Shown here piece by piece: positions 10,399-43,484 of a DNA stretch of 64,000 nucleotides; within the stretch, counting starts at the first letter, position 1, and each line of letters starts with the position of its first letter. This DNA comes from Bimastos eiseni. Its lineage: Eukaryota; Annelida; Clitellata; Crassiclitellata; Lumbricidae. Made by a program: the position numbers and the translations under genes. The notes under the pieces were generated by a model. It was given only the letters and a program-made list of their open reading frames with translations. It was not told the origin of the DNA and searched no databases. The stretch is taken from the NCBI GenBank assembly GCA_959347315.1, contig OY365817.1, forward strand, positions 5,825,731-5,889,730. The letters run 5' to 3'.

Positions 10399-12925
10399 TA
10401 AAACTTGGACTCAGTGTGCTTCCAGCGTTCGTATTTTCAGAAGTATGCCTGATGCATTATGGATTCATTAACACCATGAACTACATACTTAGACCTATCC
10501 AGGGGCTTCTATCCCCCCCCCCCCAAGGTGATGGAAGCAAAATCATCCCCCCCACTAAGCCTATGAGTTCATGACGGACTACTGATTAAACACAAATTGT
10601 TTCAGAGATAATGAGTAACTGTTGTAACAGTTTACGACTAGGCCATATATATGCAGAATTTCAGACACTGCATTGTCTGAAAATTATATCGCTCATGTTA
10701 CTTAACTAACTACAATAGTAAGTAACAATGCTATTGTAGATACTAAGTGACATTGTTCTACTAATAATGTTACTTAACAGAAATAGCAGAGTTACTTAAC
10801 TAAAATTCATAGATAAATGGAATGATCATTCTCAGATTAGCTCGGCTACAAAGCAGACCCGTTGAACTTAAATAACTGAGACGTCTTGGTATAGGCCTCT
10901 AGTTATGGTAGCTAACCTAAGCTGGGAGAATAACTGAGACGTCTTGGTATAGGCCTCTAGTTATGGTAGCTAACCTAAGCTGGGAGATTAACTTATTTTG
11001 AGTAACTTTCTGGAACATAGACAGTGATAATATTTCGTTTATATTGGTCAATCATCTCGCGAATATAGAGATAAAGTTGCTATCAAGAGGCAGCCGAAAT
11101 AATTCAGTACAGTGCATTCATCCAGTCATAGCATCTGGTTAACCGCTGGCGACTTTTGATGATATGCATAGCCCTCTGAGTGCACGCTCTACAGAACATA
11201 TAGTTACTGGTAAAGTGACGAACATCCAGTACAATTGTAGAATGTTAGGAAGATATTCAGATGACTGAGAACAGAAATTCGATTATGTAGCTATGTTGAT
11301 TCCACTTTGTTAATTCGTTTTCATCGTCGGTTTCTTCCTCATCAGTTAACTGGTTCTTCGTCACGAGTGTCACACCACTTTCTGCGATCAGTCTTTCTGC
11401 AACAAGTGTAGTTTGACTTTTAGGGCTGTGGCAAGGAATGCTGTGTGTTTGTGGTATCCGCGGCCCTCAACGTACAGAATGTTTTGCTAACATCGCCATG
11501 CTCAACTACTCAAGTACCACAGCATAGAGATTGATACTGTAGATCATAGTGAGTTCTGATACATGATACCCTATTGAGGCTGCTAGAAAAAATGACATTA
11601 CTGTCAACAATGCCGTCTTGTCATCGCCCAATCTGTATCGCATCTGCATGCATATCTGATTCAGTACTGGCCAGGAACGCATATGTTTAGCCGAATTATC
11701 TAGTCTTCATTATTAGAGTCTCATCGCTGCAAACCTCTCTATACATCATGAGCTTCCTCTTGCTTCCTTCGTCAATGTTAACGTCAAAGAGATGGTCTTT
11801 TGCAAGTGAAGTTGATTTCTGCAGTAAAAGATGCCAAGTGACGTGATGCATAGGCAACACAGCTTCGAATTTTGCTCAACAGTTTGACTTTCAGATCTAC
11901 ACATATCTACAGATGCCTCGCAATTGTGGAAAAACAGAGTAGGCCTAACGATGAATCTGAAAGTTTTGAGACGTTGTGAGAAGTGATTGGCTCCAGAAAC
12001 TGTTGCGCTAAGTCTTCACCCGTGGGAGAGGGGGTTTCGAGGATGGATAGTAGGCCTACTGTACTCAAACATTGGATTGTCGTATCAACTGCAGTCTGTC
12101 TACTACATCTTGTACATACAACTCGCTTCAGTTTGCGTTTTTGCCCTCCATTGGTCTGGGCGTCCATAAAGATAGCACTTCGAGGTCTTGTTCACAGAGG
12201 AAAACGCAAGAATTCTTCCCAATGCCCGCTTTGGGAAGAATAGGCCCGAGAGTTTTCTTTATTTAGGACAACTCGAAACTGTTGCTTAGGCCTACTTGAC
12301 AAGGTTGAAGGATGATCATGCATGGCATTGCCGCATTGGCACCAAAATGTATAATCTTAAGAATTTATTGCTTAGATCTTCGTCTTAAATCCTTAATATT
12401 TCCCCGCGCATTTCAAGCTCAATCCAAGCTTTGTCCCACAACCAGGTCAATGTCTGCTGCTCTCAATGAATCAAGAACTATTTCACAAAAGTCGCATTCA
12501 TGAACTGTCTCCCGAACAGAACATCGCTTGTTCCCTTAGAAAACTCTGCCACCAGTTTGACAATCGCCGGTCTTCATCTCAGGGAGTATAGTGCCCTTAT
12601 TTGTCCATTTCTACATAGTTACCTAGCAACACCGTCGCTTCCTTCTTGCTGCTGTTATATGGGCAGCAGCAATAATTAATATGACCGAAAATTTGCTCTA
12701 TTATTAAGACCTTCATGATCGACAGGAGTTGCTATAGGTCTACATATGATAGGGTGTTATGCGCACGATCGATTCTCTCAAGCAATAATCCCCACGAAAG
12801 AAGTCTGTTCTAGCAGTCCTGTAGCATCAAGATTAAACCGTCTATTAATTGCATTAATTTTTTGGTTAAAATATTATTTGAATTAATTAATTAATTATAT
12901 TGACTTCCCTCAAGGTCACTGAATG
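10399..12925. other. Intergenic, no gene recognised
   Basis: AT-rich sequence with short unconvincing frames on both strands. The only structured feature seen is the 58-bp tandem duplication at 10871-10987. The frames at about 11.9-12.3 kb overlap each other on both strands and show no family motif. Confidence 0.45.
10871..10987. repeat. 58-bp tandem duplication, near-identical copies
   Basis: A block beginning AATAACTGAGACGTCTTGG and ending CTAAGCTGGGAGA is repeated head to tail at a 58-bp period with essentially no divergence, indicating a recent duplication. Confidence 0.95.
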
Positions 12926-13990
12926 TTATCCCCCCCAAGATTGCATTGTATTGCTTCCTGCATCTGTTGGTCGTCCATCAACAGATGCAGGAAGCAATGC
13001 AATGCAATCTTGGAGGAACTCAGCTGGGAATTCAACCCATAACGCCTTGACGGGTGAGGGAGAGCACGAGTGCGGTAGAGTATCCCCGGATATTGGTCTC
13101 TTCGCTAAGACAATTAGCGGGTTGCGTCCGCCATCTCGACGCAGCACATCGCAAAACTTGACCTGGCTAACATCACACTGAACTACGATTGCTCTGGATG
13201 TATGAAAATAGGCCAAGACCGGTGCACTCATTAGAATTTCCTTCAATCTATCAGGCCTCCAGTAGAATTCAATGTCACCCTTGATACCTTTTTTCGACAA
13301 AGTCCCAATAGCGCTCGCATGTTTATATTGTGCTCATCGGTGGTACCTGCGTCGTAGATATAAGTGATAGATTGAAGTGTAACAAGAGTCCATACTGACC
13401 CGTGTGTCGGGTGAAAGGTCAGCTAGGTCACCAACAGACACCGACGTCGCAATTCTGTTTGTGTGTAGATCCCGCTGCCTCTCCAGGGACCTCTCGTAGA
13501 TAACGTCTCGGCGGCTTCTGAACGGGGAGACAGCTGTCACCGTCTGCAATATGAGCGTCGCTGTCCAGGACGTAGATGTGAGCGCGCTGTGCCCCCTCAT
13601 TAGAATCGGTTATGCAGCCGTTCGCTTGGTAAAGTGGGGTCATTTCAGTATTAGATGCACGTACCTCACCGACGATTTCTAGGACTGCTTTCAGGAGGGC
13701 CGGGTCTCGACAGGTTTCGAAGTGCATGACCCATTGTACGGAGGCGAAATAGAAGTGCTCTTCATATTCACGCCTTCTTCGAGATTGAATGACCGTCACC
13801 GTAATCATTCCTTGCGTTTGCAGTTGCGATCGGTCGTATATAGGAATAATAGCCTCTGCTGGGCTTATCTCCTGATTTCCAACGAGAGTCGCACGACTGC
13901 TTCCAGAATCAGATTTACGGTTGCACAGCACTTACAGCGACGTGTTTCGTTGCTGGCTTGACTGTGACCTGCATCCTCAGTTGGTAGTCG
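12926..13990 (-). pseudogene. Ty3/gypsy pol fragment (protease end, RT start, RNase H)
   Basis: Frame 13931-13428 covers a post-protease region ending with PVQKPPRR, the motif that opens gypsy RT domains. The next piece (13600-13334, another frame) holds SVSVGDLAD, equivalent to the following RT strand. The bulk of RT is deleted. Frame 13300-12926 then carries the RNase H start: KEILMSAPVLAYF and the IVVQCDVS block, in which the C-D pair includes the first catalytic aspartate. This is a different gypsy lineage from the 5-9.7 kb copy. It ends in the hairpin at 12936-13012. Confidence 0.75.
12936..13012. repeat. 34-bp near-perfect hairpin
   Basis: Left arm 12936-12969 begins CAAGATTGCATTG; right arm 12979-13012 is its reverse complement with one mismatch; loop GTCGTCCAT. 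It sits at the end of the gypsy RNase H coding remnant, so one arm appears to be an inverted copy of coding sequence. Confidence 0.95.
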
Positions 13991-14069
13991 GGATATGCAT
14001 CCGCTGAGACTGCGCCGAGCTGAGTTGCCCATTCCGTCGAGTGTCTCGTTGTTTTCTAGTCCTGGCATA

Positions 14070-15110
14070 GCTGTAGATTGCTGACCGAATCGAAATCTTC
14101 GCGACTTAAGATAATCGTAATAGCTGACTTTAACTTATTCGCTAACGGATTATTCTCGCGCGTTGATTCAGTGACTACTCTGACACCATGTAAAGGAAGA
14201 CAATATGTATCATAAAGCAATGACTGCTATGTCTACTTTACTATACTTTAATACTATCAGCTGCAGGTTAGATTAAATGACAACTCTCAGGTTTGCTCTA
14301 CACCGAATGCGAGATGCTAGACTTAGTGTCCAGTATCTATAGATGGGATTCGAACGGGTTGTTGTAGGCGTGGCCTATTAACGCCCAGTGTCCAATGGCG
14401 ACCGACATAGCCCTGTCACAACTGCAGAGCTCAGTCGAGAGGATTGTTGGGAGATTGTTCGAGAATGACCTTGGTTGAACAGTGTCGTTCGATTGATAGA
14501 GAGGAGATCGTTCGATAATGACTATGATAGTTTGAGTTCGTTGTCTGTTCGCTGCTGTTGAACGTTACAATAAAACAAGTTTGTTCGTCATCGAGCTGGT
14601 GTAGTCTGTTTAGTTACGAACTCTGATTCTACCTTCGGGGCATTCTTAAGTCCTACGCCAGGCCGGGTAGGTCTTACCCAGCGGACACTCAAGAAGAAGA
14701 CGGGAAAAAACCTCGGACTCGGGAAGGATCTCAAGGTTTCCCCAGGACGTTCGCCGATACGCTGAAGTGAGGTGAATCGGGAGGTTTGCCACACCTATCT
14801 ATTTCTTTTGTTACTGAATAGTGACTTAGTGATACCGTCGGCGCTATACTTCATTGTGTAGTTTGGTATACATAGGCTAGTTAAGGAAACATAAAATTAG
14901 TATTAGAATTAGTTGGAAATTGAGAGTAAAGAGTCGATCAATACGTTACAGTACAATACAACTAGGCATTTATACCTCGCTTTGACAAGAGAAGTCTTGC
15001 ACAAAAGTGTTGTGCTGCATTCTTAGTCATAGATCAGTGAGAATAGGTAGGTCTTCAGTTTTGTCTTGACAAGTGCAACGGTTGTGGCTTGACGGACTGT
15101 ATTTGGAGAC
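14070..15110. other. No gene; possible LTR-like remnant
   Basis: No coding exon is recognised. An AATAAA-type signal at about 14570 is followed by a more GC-rich, promoter-like or LTR-like stretch (14590-14790). Since gypsy pol remnants lie just to the left, this could be part of a related LTR, but no second copy was found in the window to prove it. Confidence 0.3.
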
Positions 15111-15167
15111 TATTCCATTCGGTGTGTCCTGCATGCGACTGAGAATGCACGGTTTCCAAACTTCTTG

Positions 15168-16102
15168 TTAGTGCGAGGCAAAGTCTCCACGCGTAGATGA
15201 ACGGAGTCCTCTTGAGGCAGAGGCAGTGCATGACACAACCATGGACGAGGCGGAGGTTCCGTTATGCATGAGAAGGGAAATCTTGAAGGCAATACGGGCA
15301 TGGATGGGGAGCCAATGTAGCTGTTGTAGGGATGGTGTGATGTGGTCGCGAGGAGTAAGACCTTCTATTAAGCGAGCGGCAGAGTGCAGGACTGATGATA
15401 GGGGCTGTAGTGTTGATGCAGGAAGCCCAGAGAGGATGGAGTTGCAATAGTCCAGGCGAGAAATGACGAGAGCCTGGACGAGGATACGGAGGCAGTTTGC
15501 ATTCAGGCCGCGTTTCACTTGTCGAATCTGATGCAGGTGAAAAAGCATGCTCTAGCGACGGTGGATATGTGGTGGGTCATGTTGAGCTTGATATTCATAA
15601 ATTCACCGAGATCGCGGACTACATCGGAGGGTGTGATGGCGCAGCTTGAATCAATGTTGAGATTTTTGATTGTGTCGTCCACAATCGTGCTGTTTCGCCG
15701 TCCGAACCAGATAAGTTAAGTCTTGGAGGCATTTAATTTCAGGCGCATGGATGCGCCCCAGGATTGAATATTCCGGACGCATGATACCATTTTAACTTTG
15801 ATGTTGTCGATGTTTTTTCCAAGAAGCTTTATGTACAACTGGGTATCGTCAGCGTAAAGATGAATGGTGATGTCGTATTTCGATGCGATGTTGACAATGT
15901 TTGATGTGTACAAGATGAATAGGAGTGGGCCGAGAATAGATCCTTGAGGCACGCCGAAGAGGACCGAGAAGGTTTTGGATGAGCTTCCGCCGAATTTAAC
16001 GCTGTGCGACCTCGAAGATAAGAATGAGGCGATCCACCAGACAGCTGAAGCAGTGACGCCGAATTGTACTGAGAGAATTTCAAGAAGGATTGTGCGGTTC
16101 AC
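15168..16102 (-). mobile_element. L2/CR1-type LINE reverse transcriptase, 3' half
   Basis: Frame 16102-15716 holds the RT catalytic region: GVPQGSILGPLLFILY, then LYADDTQLY with the catalytic ADD. A stop codon follows at LNASKT, just before the conserved LIWFG motif, and the same frame continues to 15168 with the C-terminal hallmarks SRLDYCNSILSGLP, AARLI and LHWLPIHARI. The N-terminal half of RT is interrupted at about 16103 by an unrelated ATTCCGG-rich segment, beyond which a piece of the same LINE resumes at 16861. The copy is inactive. Confidence 0.92.
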
Positions 16103-16860
16103 AAATTTTTTTCCGGAATTCCGGGATTTTTCAGGAAAATTCCGGAATTTTTGCCATTGTGGACGTATTGACCGACTATTTTGAGATGTCTGCTGTGTAA
16201 TTGCTTGTCATGATCATTTAGTACGTGCAAATATTTTTAAAGTTCATATTATGATGTACCGGCAGTGAGCTTGCAAGCAGTTCAATAAAGTACATACTTA
16301 TTTACTTTCATTACTGTCGATTTGTAACGTAACAGAACAAGTTGAAATTGAAATTCAAATACAATTTTTGTCATCTTAACTATATTCTATACCAAACTAC
16401 CCATGAAAGTAGCGTCGACGGTATCACAAAGGTCAAAAGTCAGTGACAATGGTCAAAGAAATATATGAAGAGTTACAAACTTAAAGAGCTGCGGAAAACG
16501 CCCGTTCAGCTTCAGTTAACACAGTCTGCTTGCTAAGTGTTTAAACAAATAATGCCAACAGACTCCTCATCATTAGAAATTCAGAAAAATAAGAAAACCT
16601 TATTCCACAAGGTTCAAAAATCTTACAGCACACTTATTCGGTCATATGTCGCACATGAAATATATACTATAGCTATATATCATATTCATATGTAAATAAA
16701 ATAAAGTTCTGCATCGTGTGCTCCATAAATAATGATGATAATAATGAAAATGACTGCCATTCAGACCAATAATTTCAATTCCGAAATTCCGGGATTCGTG
16801 TTTTAAAAATTCCGGAAATTCGGAATTTATAAAATACCGGAATTTCCGGAAATCGTGAAC
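16103..16860. repeat. ATTCCGG-ended repeat interrupting a LINE, includes copy 2
   Basis: Both ends are built from TTCCGGAATTTT-type motifs in inverted arrangement (16110-16155 and 16775-16858), with AT-rich non-coding sequence between. The right part, 16640-16858, is an inverted copy of 9911-10130. Another short end fragment lies at 17037-17095. It looks like a non-autonomous DNA transposon of unidentified superfamily. About 150 codons of the surrounding LINE are missing at the junction, so it is not a clean insertion and no target-site duplication is visible. Confidence 0.55.
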
Positions 16861-17035
16861 AGAGGGTGGTATGGCTGAAAAATCCGGAGTTGGTGCGTCT
16901 TTTGTCGATTCACGAATCGTGTCGATTTTGCGCTCAAAGCAGTCAAGAAGTGTGTCTAGTGAGATGAGTTGGGATGAGTCTTCGACTCTTCGGGCGGGGT
17001 GAGTAGCGTGTTGAGGGATTTCCAGAGTTAATAAC
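16861..17035 (-). mobile_element. L2/CR1 LINE fragment upstream of RT
   Basis: On the - strand this reads as the linker just before a LINE reverse transcriptase (SLDTLLDCFERKIDTIRES followed by a proline-rich stretch). It matches in order and strand the RT fragment at 15168-16102, from which it is separated by the ATTCCGG-rich segment. Confidence 0.6.
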
Positions 17036-17189
17036 TTCGGAATGTGACCAAAAAATCCCGAAATTCCGAAAAAATGATTATGGTCCGGAATTAATATTGC
17101 AATCTCTGCTCACTCAGGTTGTGTTATTTCTACATAAACGAATATCTATCCATTCCCAGTTTCGTACTACCTCTGTGACCCAGTTATAA

Positions 17190-17436
17190 GTCCTATTTAT
17201 AATCAACCGGAAGTCTATCTGAGACTTGTGGGTATTATGTGGACGAGTAGGCGTTGTGAGAAGATGAATATTGTCGTAGATTTTAAGACGAAGGCAGTTT
17301 ATTTATCACTAAAATCTTGGCTCGCGCTAAAAGTCGAGTGTTCACCTTTCGGAATTGTATTTGACAGTTTTATGTGAAAACTGGATTCTGTTAGCCATCG
17401 TTCTTCTCCGGGTGGTGACTGACTAACCAGATACAA
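17190..17436 (+). promoter_or_regulatory. Candidate promoter and 5'UTR of MEK
   Basis: The 250 bp before the MEK start codon contain an ACCGGAAGT string (17206-17214), the consensus ETS-factor site common in TATA-less promoters, and a TATTTATA at 17194-17201. The start ATG context is GATACAAATGT. An in-frame TGA at 17416-17418 lies six codons upstream of the ATG, so translation cannot begin further upstream in this exon. The transcription start is not determinable from sequence alone. Confidence 0.3.
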
Positions 17437-40078
<22,642 letters not shown>

Positions 40079-40403
40079 TGGAGACAAGTTGTCGTTCCAT
40101 TCTTCCGGACTTGTTTATAATTTCTTGAGTAGTCAGCCGGATGGAGATGGCTTCGGGTGTACATTTTTTGTATATGTTTTGCACAAGATGACTGACTAAG
40201 TTACCCATTTGTAGTTACCCTTGACACCAAATGACATCGTGATCTTAATCGACAGAGGCACGGCAGTTTTGACAGCCTTTATGTTCTGCCTTGTTATTTA
40301 TCTGTTCTATGGGTTTCTGTTATTCCTGTTTCTACCTTGCACAAGTTTACCCATTCAAGGTTATAGTGGAATTGAAGATATTCATTAAACCACTGCATGC
40401 TCA

Positions 40404-40409
40404 AATAAA
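40404..40409 (+). terminator. Candidate MEK polyadenylation signal
   Basis: AATAAA 326 bp after the MEK stop codon. A second AATAAA lies at 40820-40825. Which one is used cannot be told from sequence. Confidence 0.35.
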
Positions 40410-43400
40410 CCAAGGAGTTGATATTTGATGACACTTGAACATTAACCTCTGAGTAAAGAGACAGGAACGTGTCTTGTTGTTATCGATGATGATGAAGATG
40501 ATAATCTTTCAATGTTCTCAATGTATTAATTTTAAAAGGCTGCAGAGTTGAAAGCTGAGAGAATTCTGGGTTAATATCTCTCAGAGGTATCGGCTGTGTT
40601 TTTACTAGTTGTTAATGCATTGAATTTGTACTCATTTTGATGCAACTGAATTAGCATTTAAATTCTATTTTCTTGTAAGTGAATTTTGCAAATATGATAT
40701 ATAGCTAAATGTTTTCTTCTTATAGGAGTATCAGATAAAGGGGCAGCAGTTAGAGCAAGGTTTCTACTGCATTCATCTGCAGTAACCTTTTAGTAGCTTT
40801 CTGTGTACAAATTCCTAAAAATAAAAATGTATATTTGCAACTAAAATGATGTTGCTCGAGATGTAACCAGAATCTTCTCTTCTGATTAGACTTTGTATGA
40901 TTTAATGTTTGCCTGAGTGCCTAACATGAAAAAGAGAAAGACTTCAAGAGACAAAGATCGCTACAGTTGGCAACAAAAACTAGAATCACAACCGATTATT
41001 GACACAGGCTGGTTAAGATAATTCTGCGAGTAATTTATGTCGTGATGTATAAAAGACGGAGAATTATGATGAGGAGCTAAAGAGGAGCATAGAGTGTATG
41101 GGAATTGTCTTGTGTCAATGAGTCATGTATACAGAGACAGTTGAGTCAGTCCTGGTTAGTGTACTATGACTGATCAAAATGAGTGATTGATGGAAAAAAT
41201 GATTCCAGTTTCATAGCACTAAATTGTCGATGTTGTTGATGATCGTAGAACCTTTCCCATGAGTTTCTTTTCAATTTTGGTTGCTGAAGATGGACATTGT
41301 CTTTTATCCTGTGGATTTTGAAGTTCACTTGGTCCCAATGGCTGCATCATGCAATGGACACCTGAAACAGAGGTGGTAGAAATGTCCTCCCACATACAAA
41401 TTATGTCGCTGCTTTGTTTAACGAAATGTAGTCGTGTATACGTCAATTTTGAATTGTGTAAAAATTTGTGAATTGTTCTGCTGCTCTGTGAGGAGCAGGT
41501 GACAGACGGTGAGATTGGCAATCGCTGATGAATGATTTTGGCAGCTTAATCATACACATCCCATTCCAGATTTTATGCAGCACTGTTTATCATTGGTTTT
41601 GCAACCTACCTCACAGCCACAAGTTGAATCGTACCTTAGTTGGGAGAAAATGTTTTTGTTTGATATTTGGAGATTTTCAACCATATTCACTCTCATCGTC
41701 CCCAAAGCCATGAATGAGGTTTGTGGTTTTAAGGATAACATGAGTCAATCATGATTAAGTAAGAAGAAGGAAGTACAGCTGATAAATTTAATAGCATGGA
41801 TGGAGCAAGGAATACCTTTCAATGAAACAGCAAATATTATCATTGATACAGTGTACGATATGCATATAAAGTCAAATGATGTTTATGTGCGATTATAGTT
41901 GAATTATCAGCATGTGTAAACGTAGAAACATTTGAAGTATAATGAAGATATCTGGCAAATGAGCTGTTGTTAGCTTTGCTCTTCTGGCCTCATCTCTAAA
42001 GCAATCCAGATGAGTTCAGTTCAATTCAGATGATTCATTTATTTAAGCTTTCAATTCTGACCACGCTATGCAATATCTGTGGTGGTGACGATGATGACAC
42101 GATATTGTCGGTAAGTGATTGATTGGCCACAATTGATGAGTTATAAAGACGACTTTTGGGCATCGATTTCCATCTTGGAAAGATTTGCAATCAGATCATT
42201 GAGCTTGATGTAATTTACAAGATTATTTTTATTTTTGTTGTATTGTTCAGTTGTCATTGTCTCTGATACATTTAGATTATATGTAGATTGTCTTAGCTGG
42301 AATGTTGGCTAACTGCTGATGTAACTTTATGTTGTGTCTTCTGCATTTTAATCTCTGTTTCAATTCTTGGTACATGAAGAAGATAACCCTTAAAAATTTT
42401 CAAATTGTCATTTGTTGGTAGTGTGTAAAGCTTGAGCTTAGATTCCCCAATGGTAGAATCCATTGTAATGTCTCAATTGTTAAAGAACAGCCAAATGGAT
42501 ATGCATTTTGTTCAAGTGTTTGCATTTCTGCTAGCCAGTCACCGACTCGAATGCAGAGAGAGATAGCCGTGTGCCTTTGAGTCAGCCGATGTGTGTGCGT
42601 GTGTGTGCTGCTGCTTAGTTGCGCACGAAATTAGGTCAATGGTCTATAAAAGTCTTCAGTTTCATCATCATGTACTGATGATTAGTCCATTTGAGTTTTT
42701 TAACTGATAAGTTCTGAAGTGTGTCAGTTTTAAACCAGTTAACATGTCTGTAGGGCAAAAGAATGATATGAGAATGGAAGAAGTCATTAACTCCAGATGA
42801 CTTCTCCGTCAGCTGCTCTTGTTGGTGACTGGTTCTGTCCGAAGTGCATGTTACGCACCAAGGGCATCTAGATTCAATTTTCTCACCCATTGCATGTTTA
42901 ACTTACTGCGATTCATATGTCATTACCTGAGGAAGTTGGGATGTCAGCAATTCACTGATGGGTTCTTCCTCTTATAAATAGTCTCTATTGTAACAATGTT
43001 ACAATTCTATTCATCTTTTTCAGAACATTTTACTTTTTGTGTTTTTGTACATTACCACAACTAAAAGATTGAATGATGTGTTGACCTCTGAGCAGTCGAC
43101 CTTAAATAATATTTTGTGTCTTGTCTTTATTTCTTTTTGTAATCCAGAGATAGTTCATATACATTGCATTATGTACCAAACTTTGAAACAATTCTCAAGT
43201 CATTTTGAATCTGGGATAAATTACAAATGGACTATAAAAAACAATGTTCTTGTAAAATATTTGTCATTTCCTGCTTTAAAATAACCGAACACTGCGTTGG
43301 CCAAAACAGGTTATAATTGACATTAAATCAGATGAAATGTGCTTTTATGCTTGTTTTACATTGCATAAAAATATTATACTAGGAACTCTTGACAAAGACA

Positions 43401-43440
43401 GGCATTCCAATTTGCCCACATGCTGACCAAATGGTTGGAG
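40410..43440. other. MEK 3' flank, no gene recognised
   Basis: About 3 kb of AT-rich sequence with no recognisable coding exon, RNA gene or transposon. It may include a longer MEK 3'UTR. A GTGTGTGCG-rich spot lies near 42590. Confidence 0.45.
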
Positions 43441-43484
43441 TTAACGGTTGTGGACAGAAGTATCGTGAGTGAATGGTTGAAATG

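Noticed and set aside
16103..16860. Simple transposon insertion in the LINE with a target duplication
   Set aside because: Flanks do not repeat and part of the LINE is missing, so a clean insertion is not supported.
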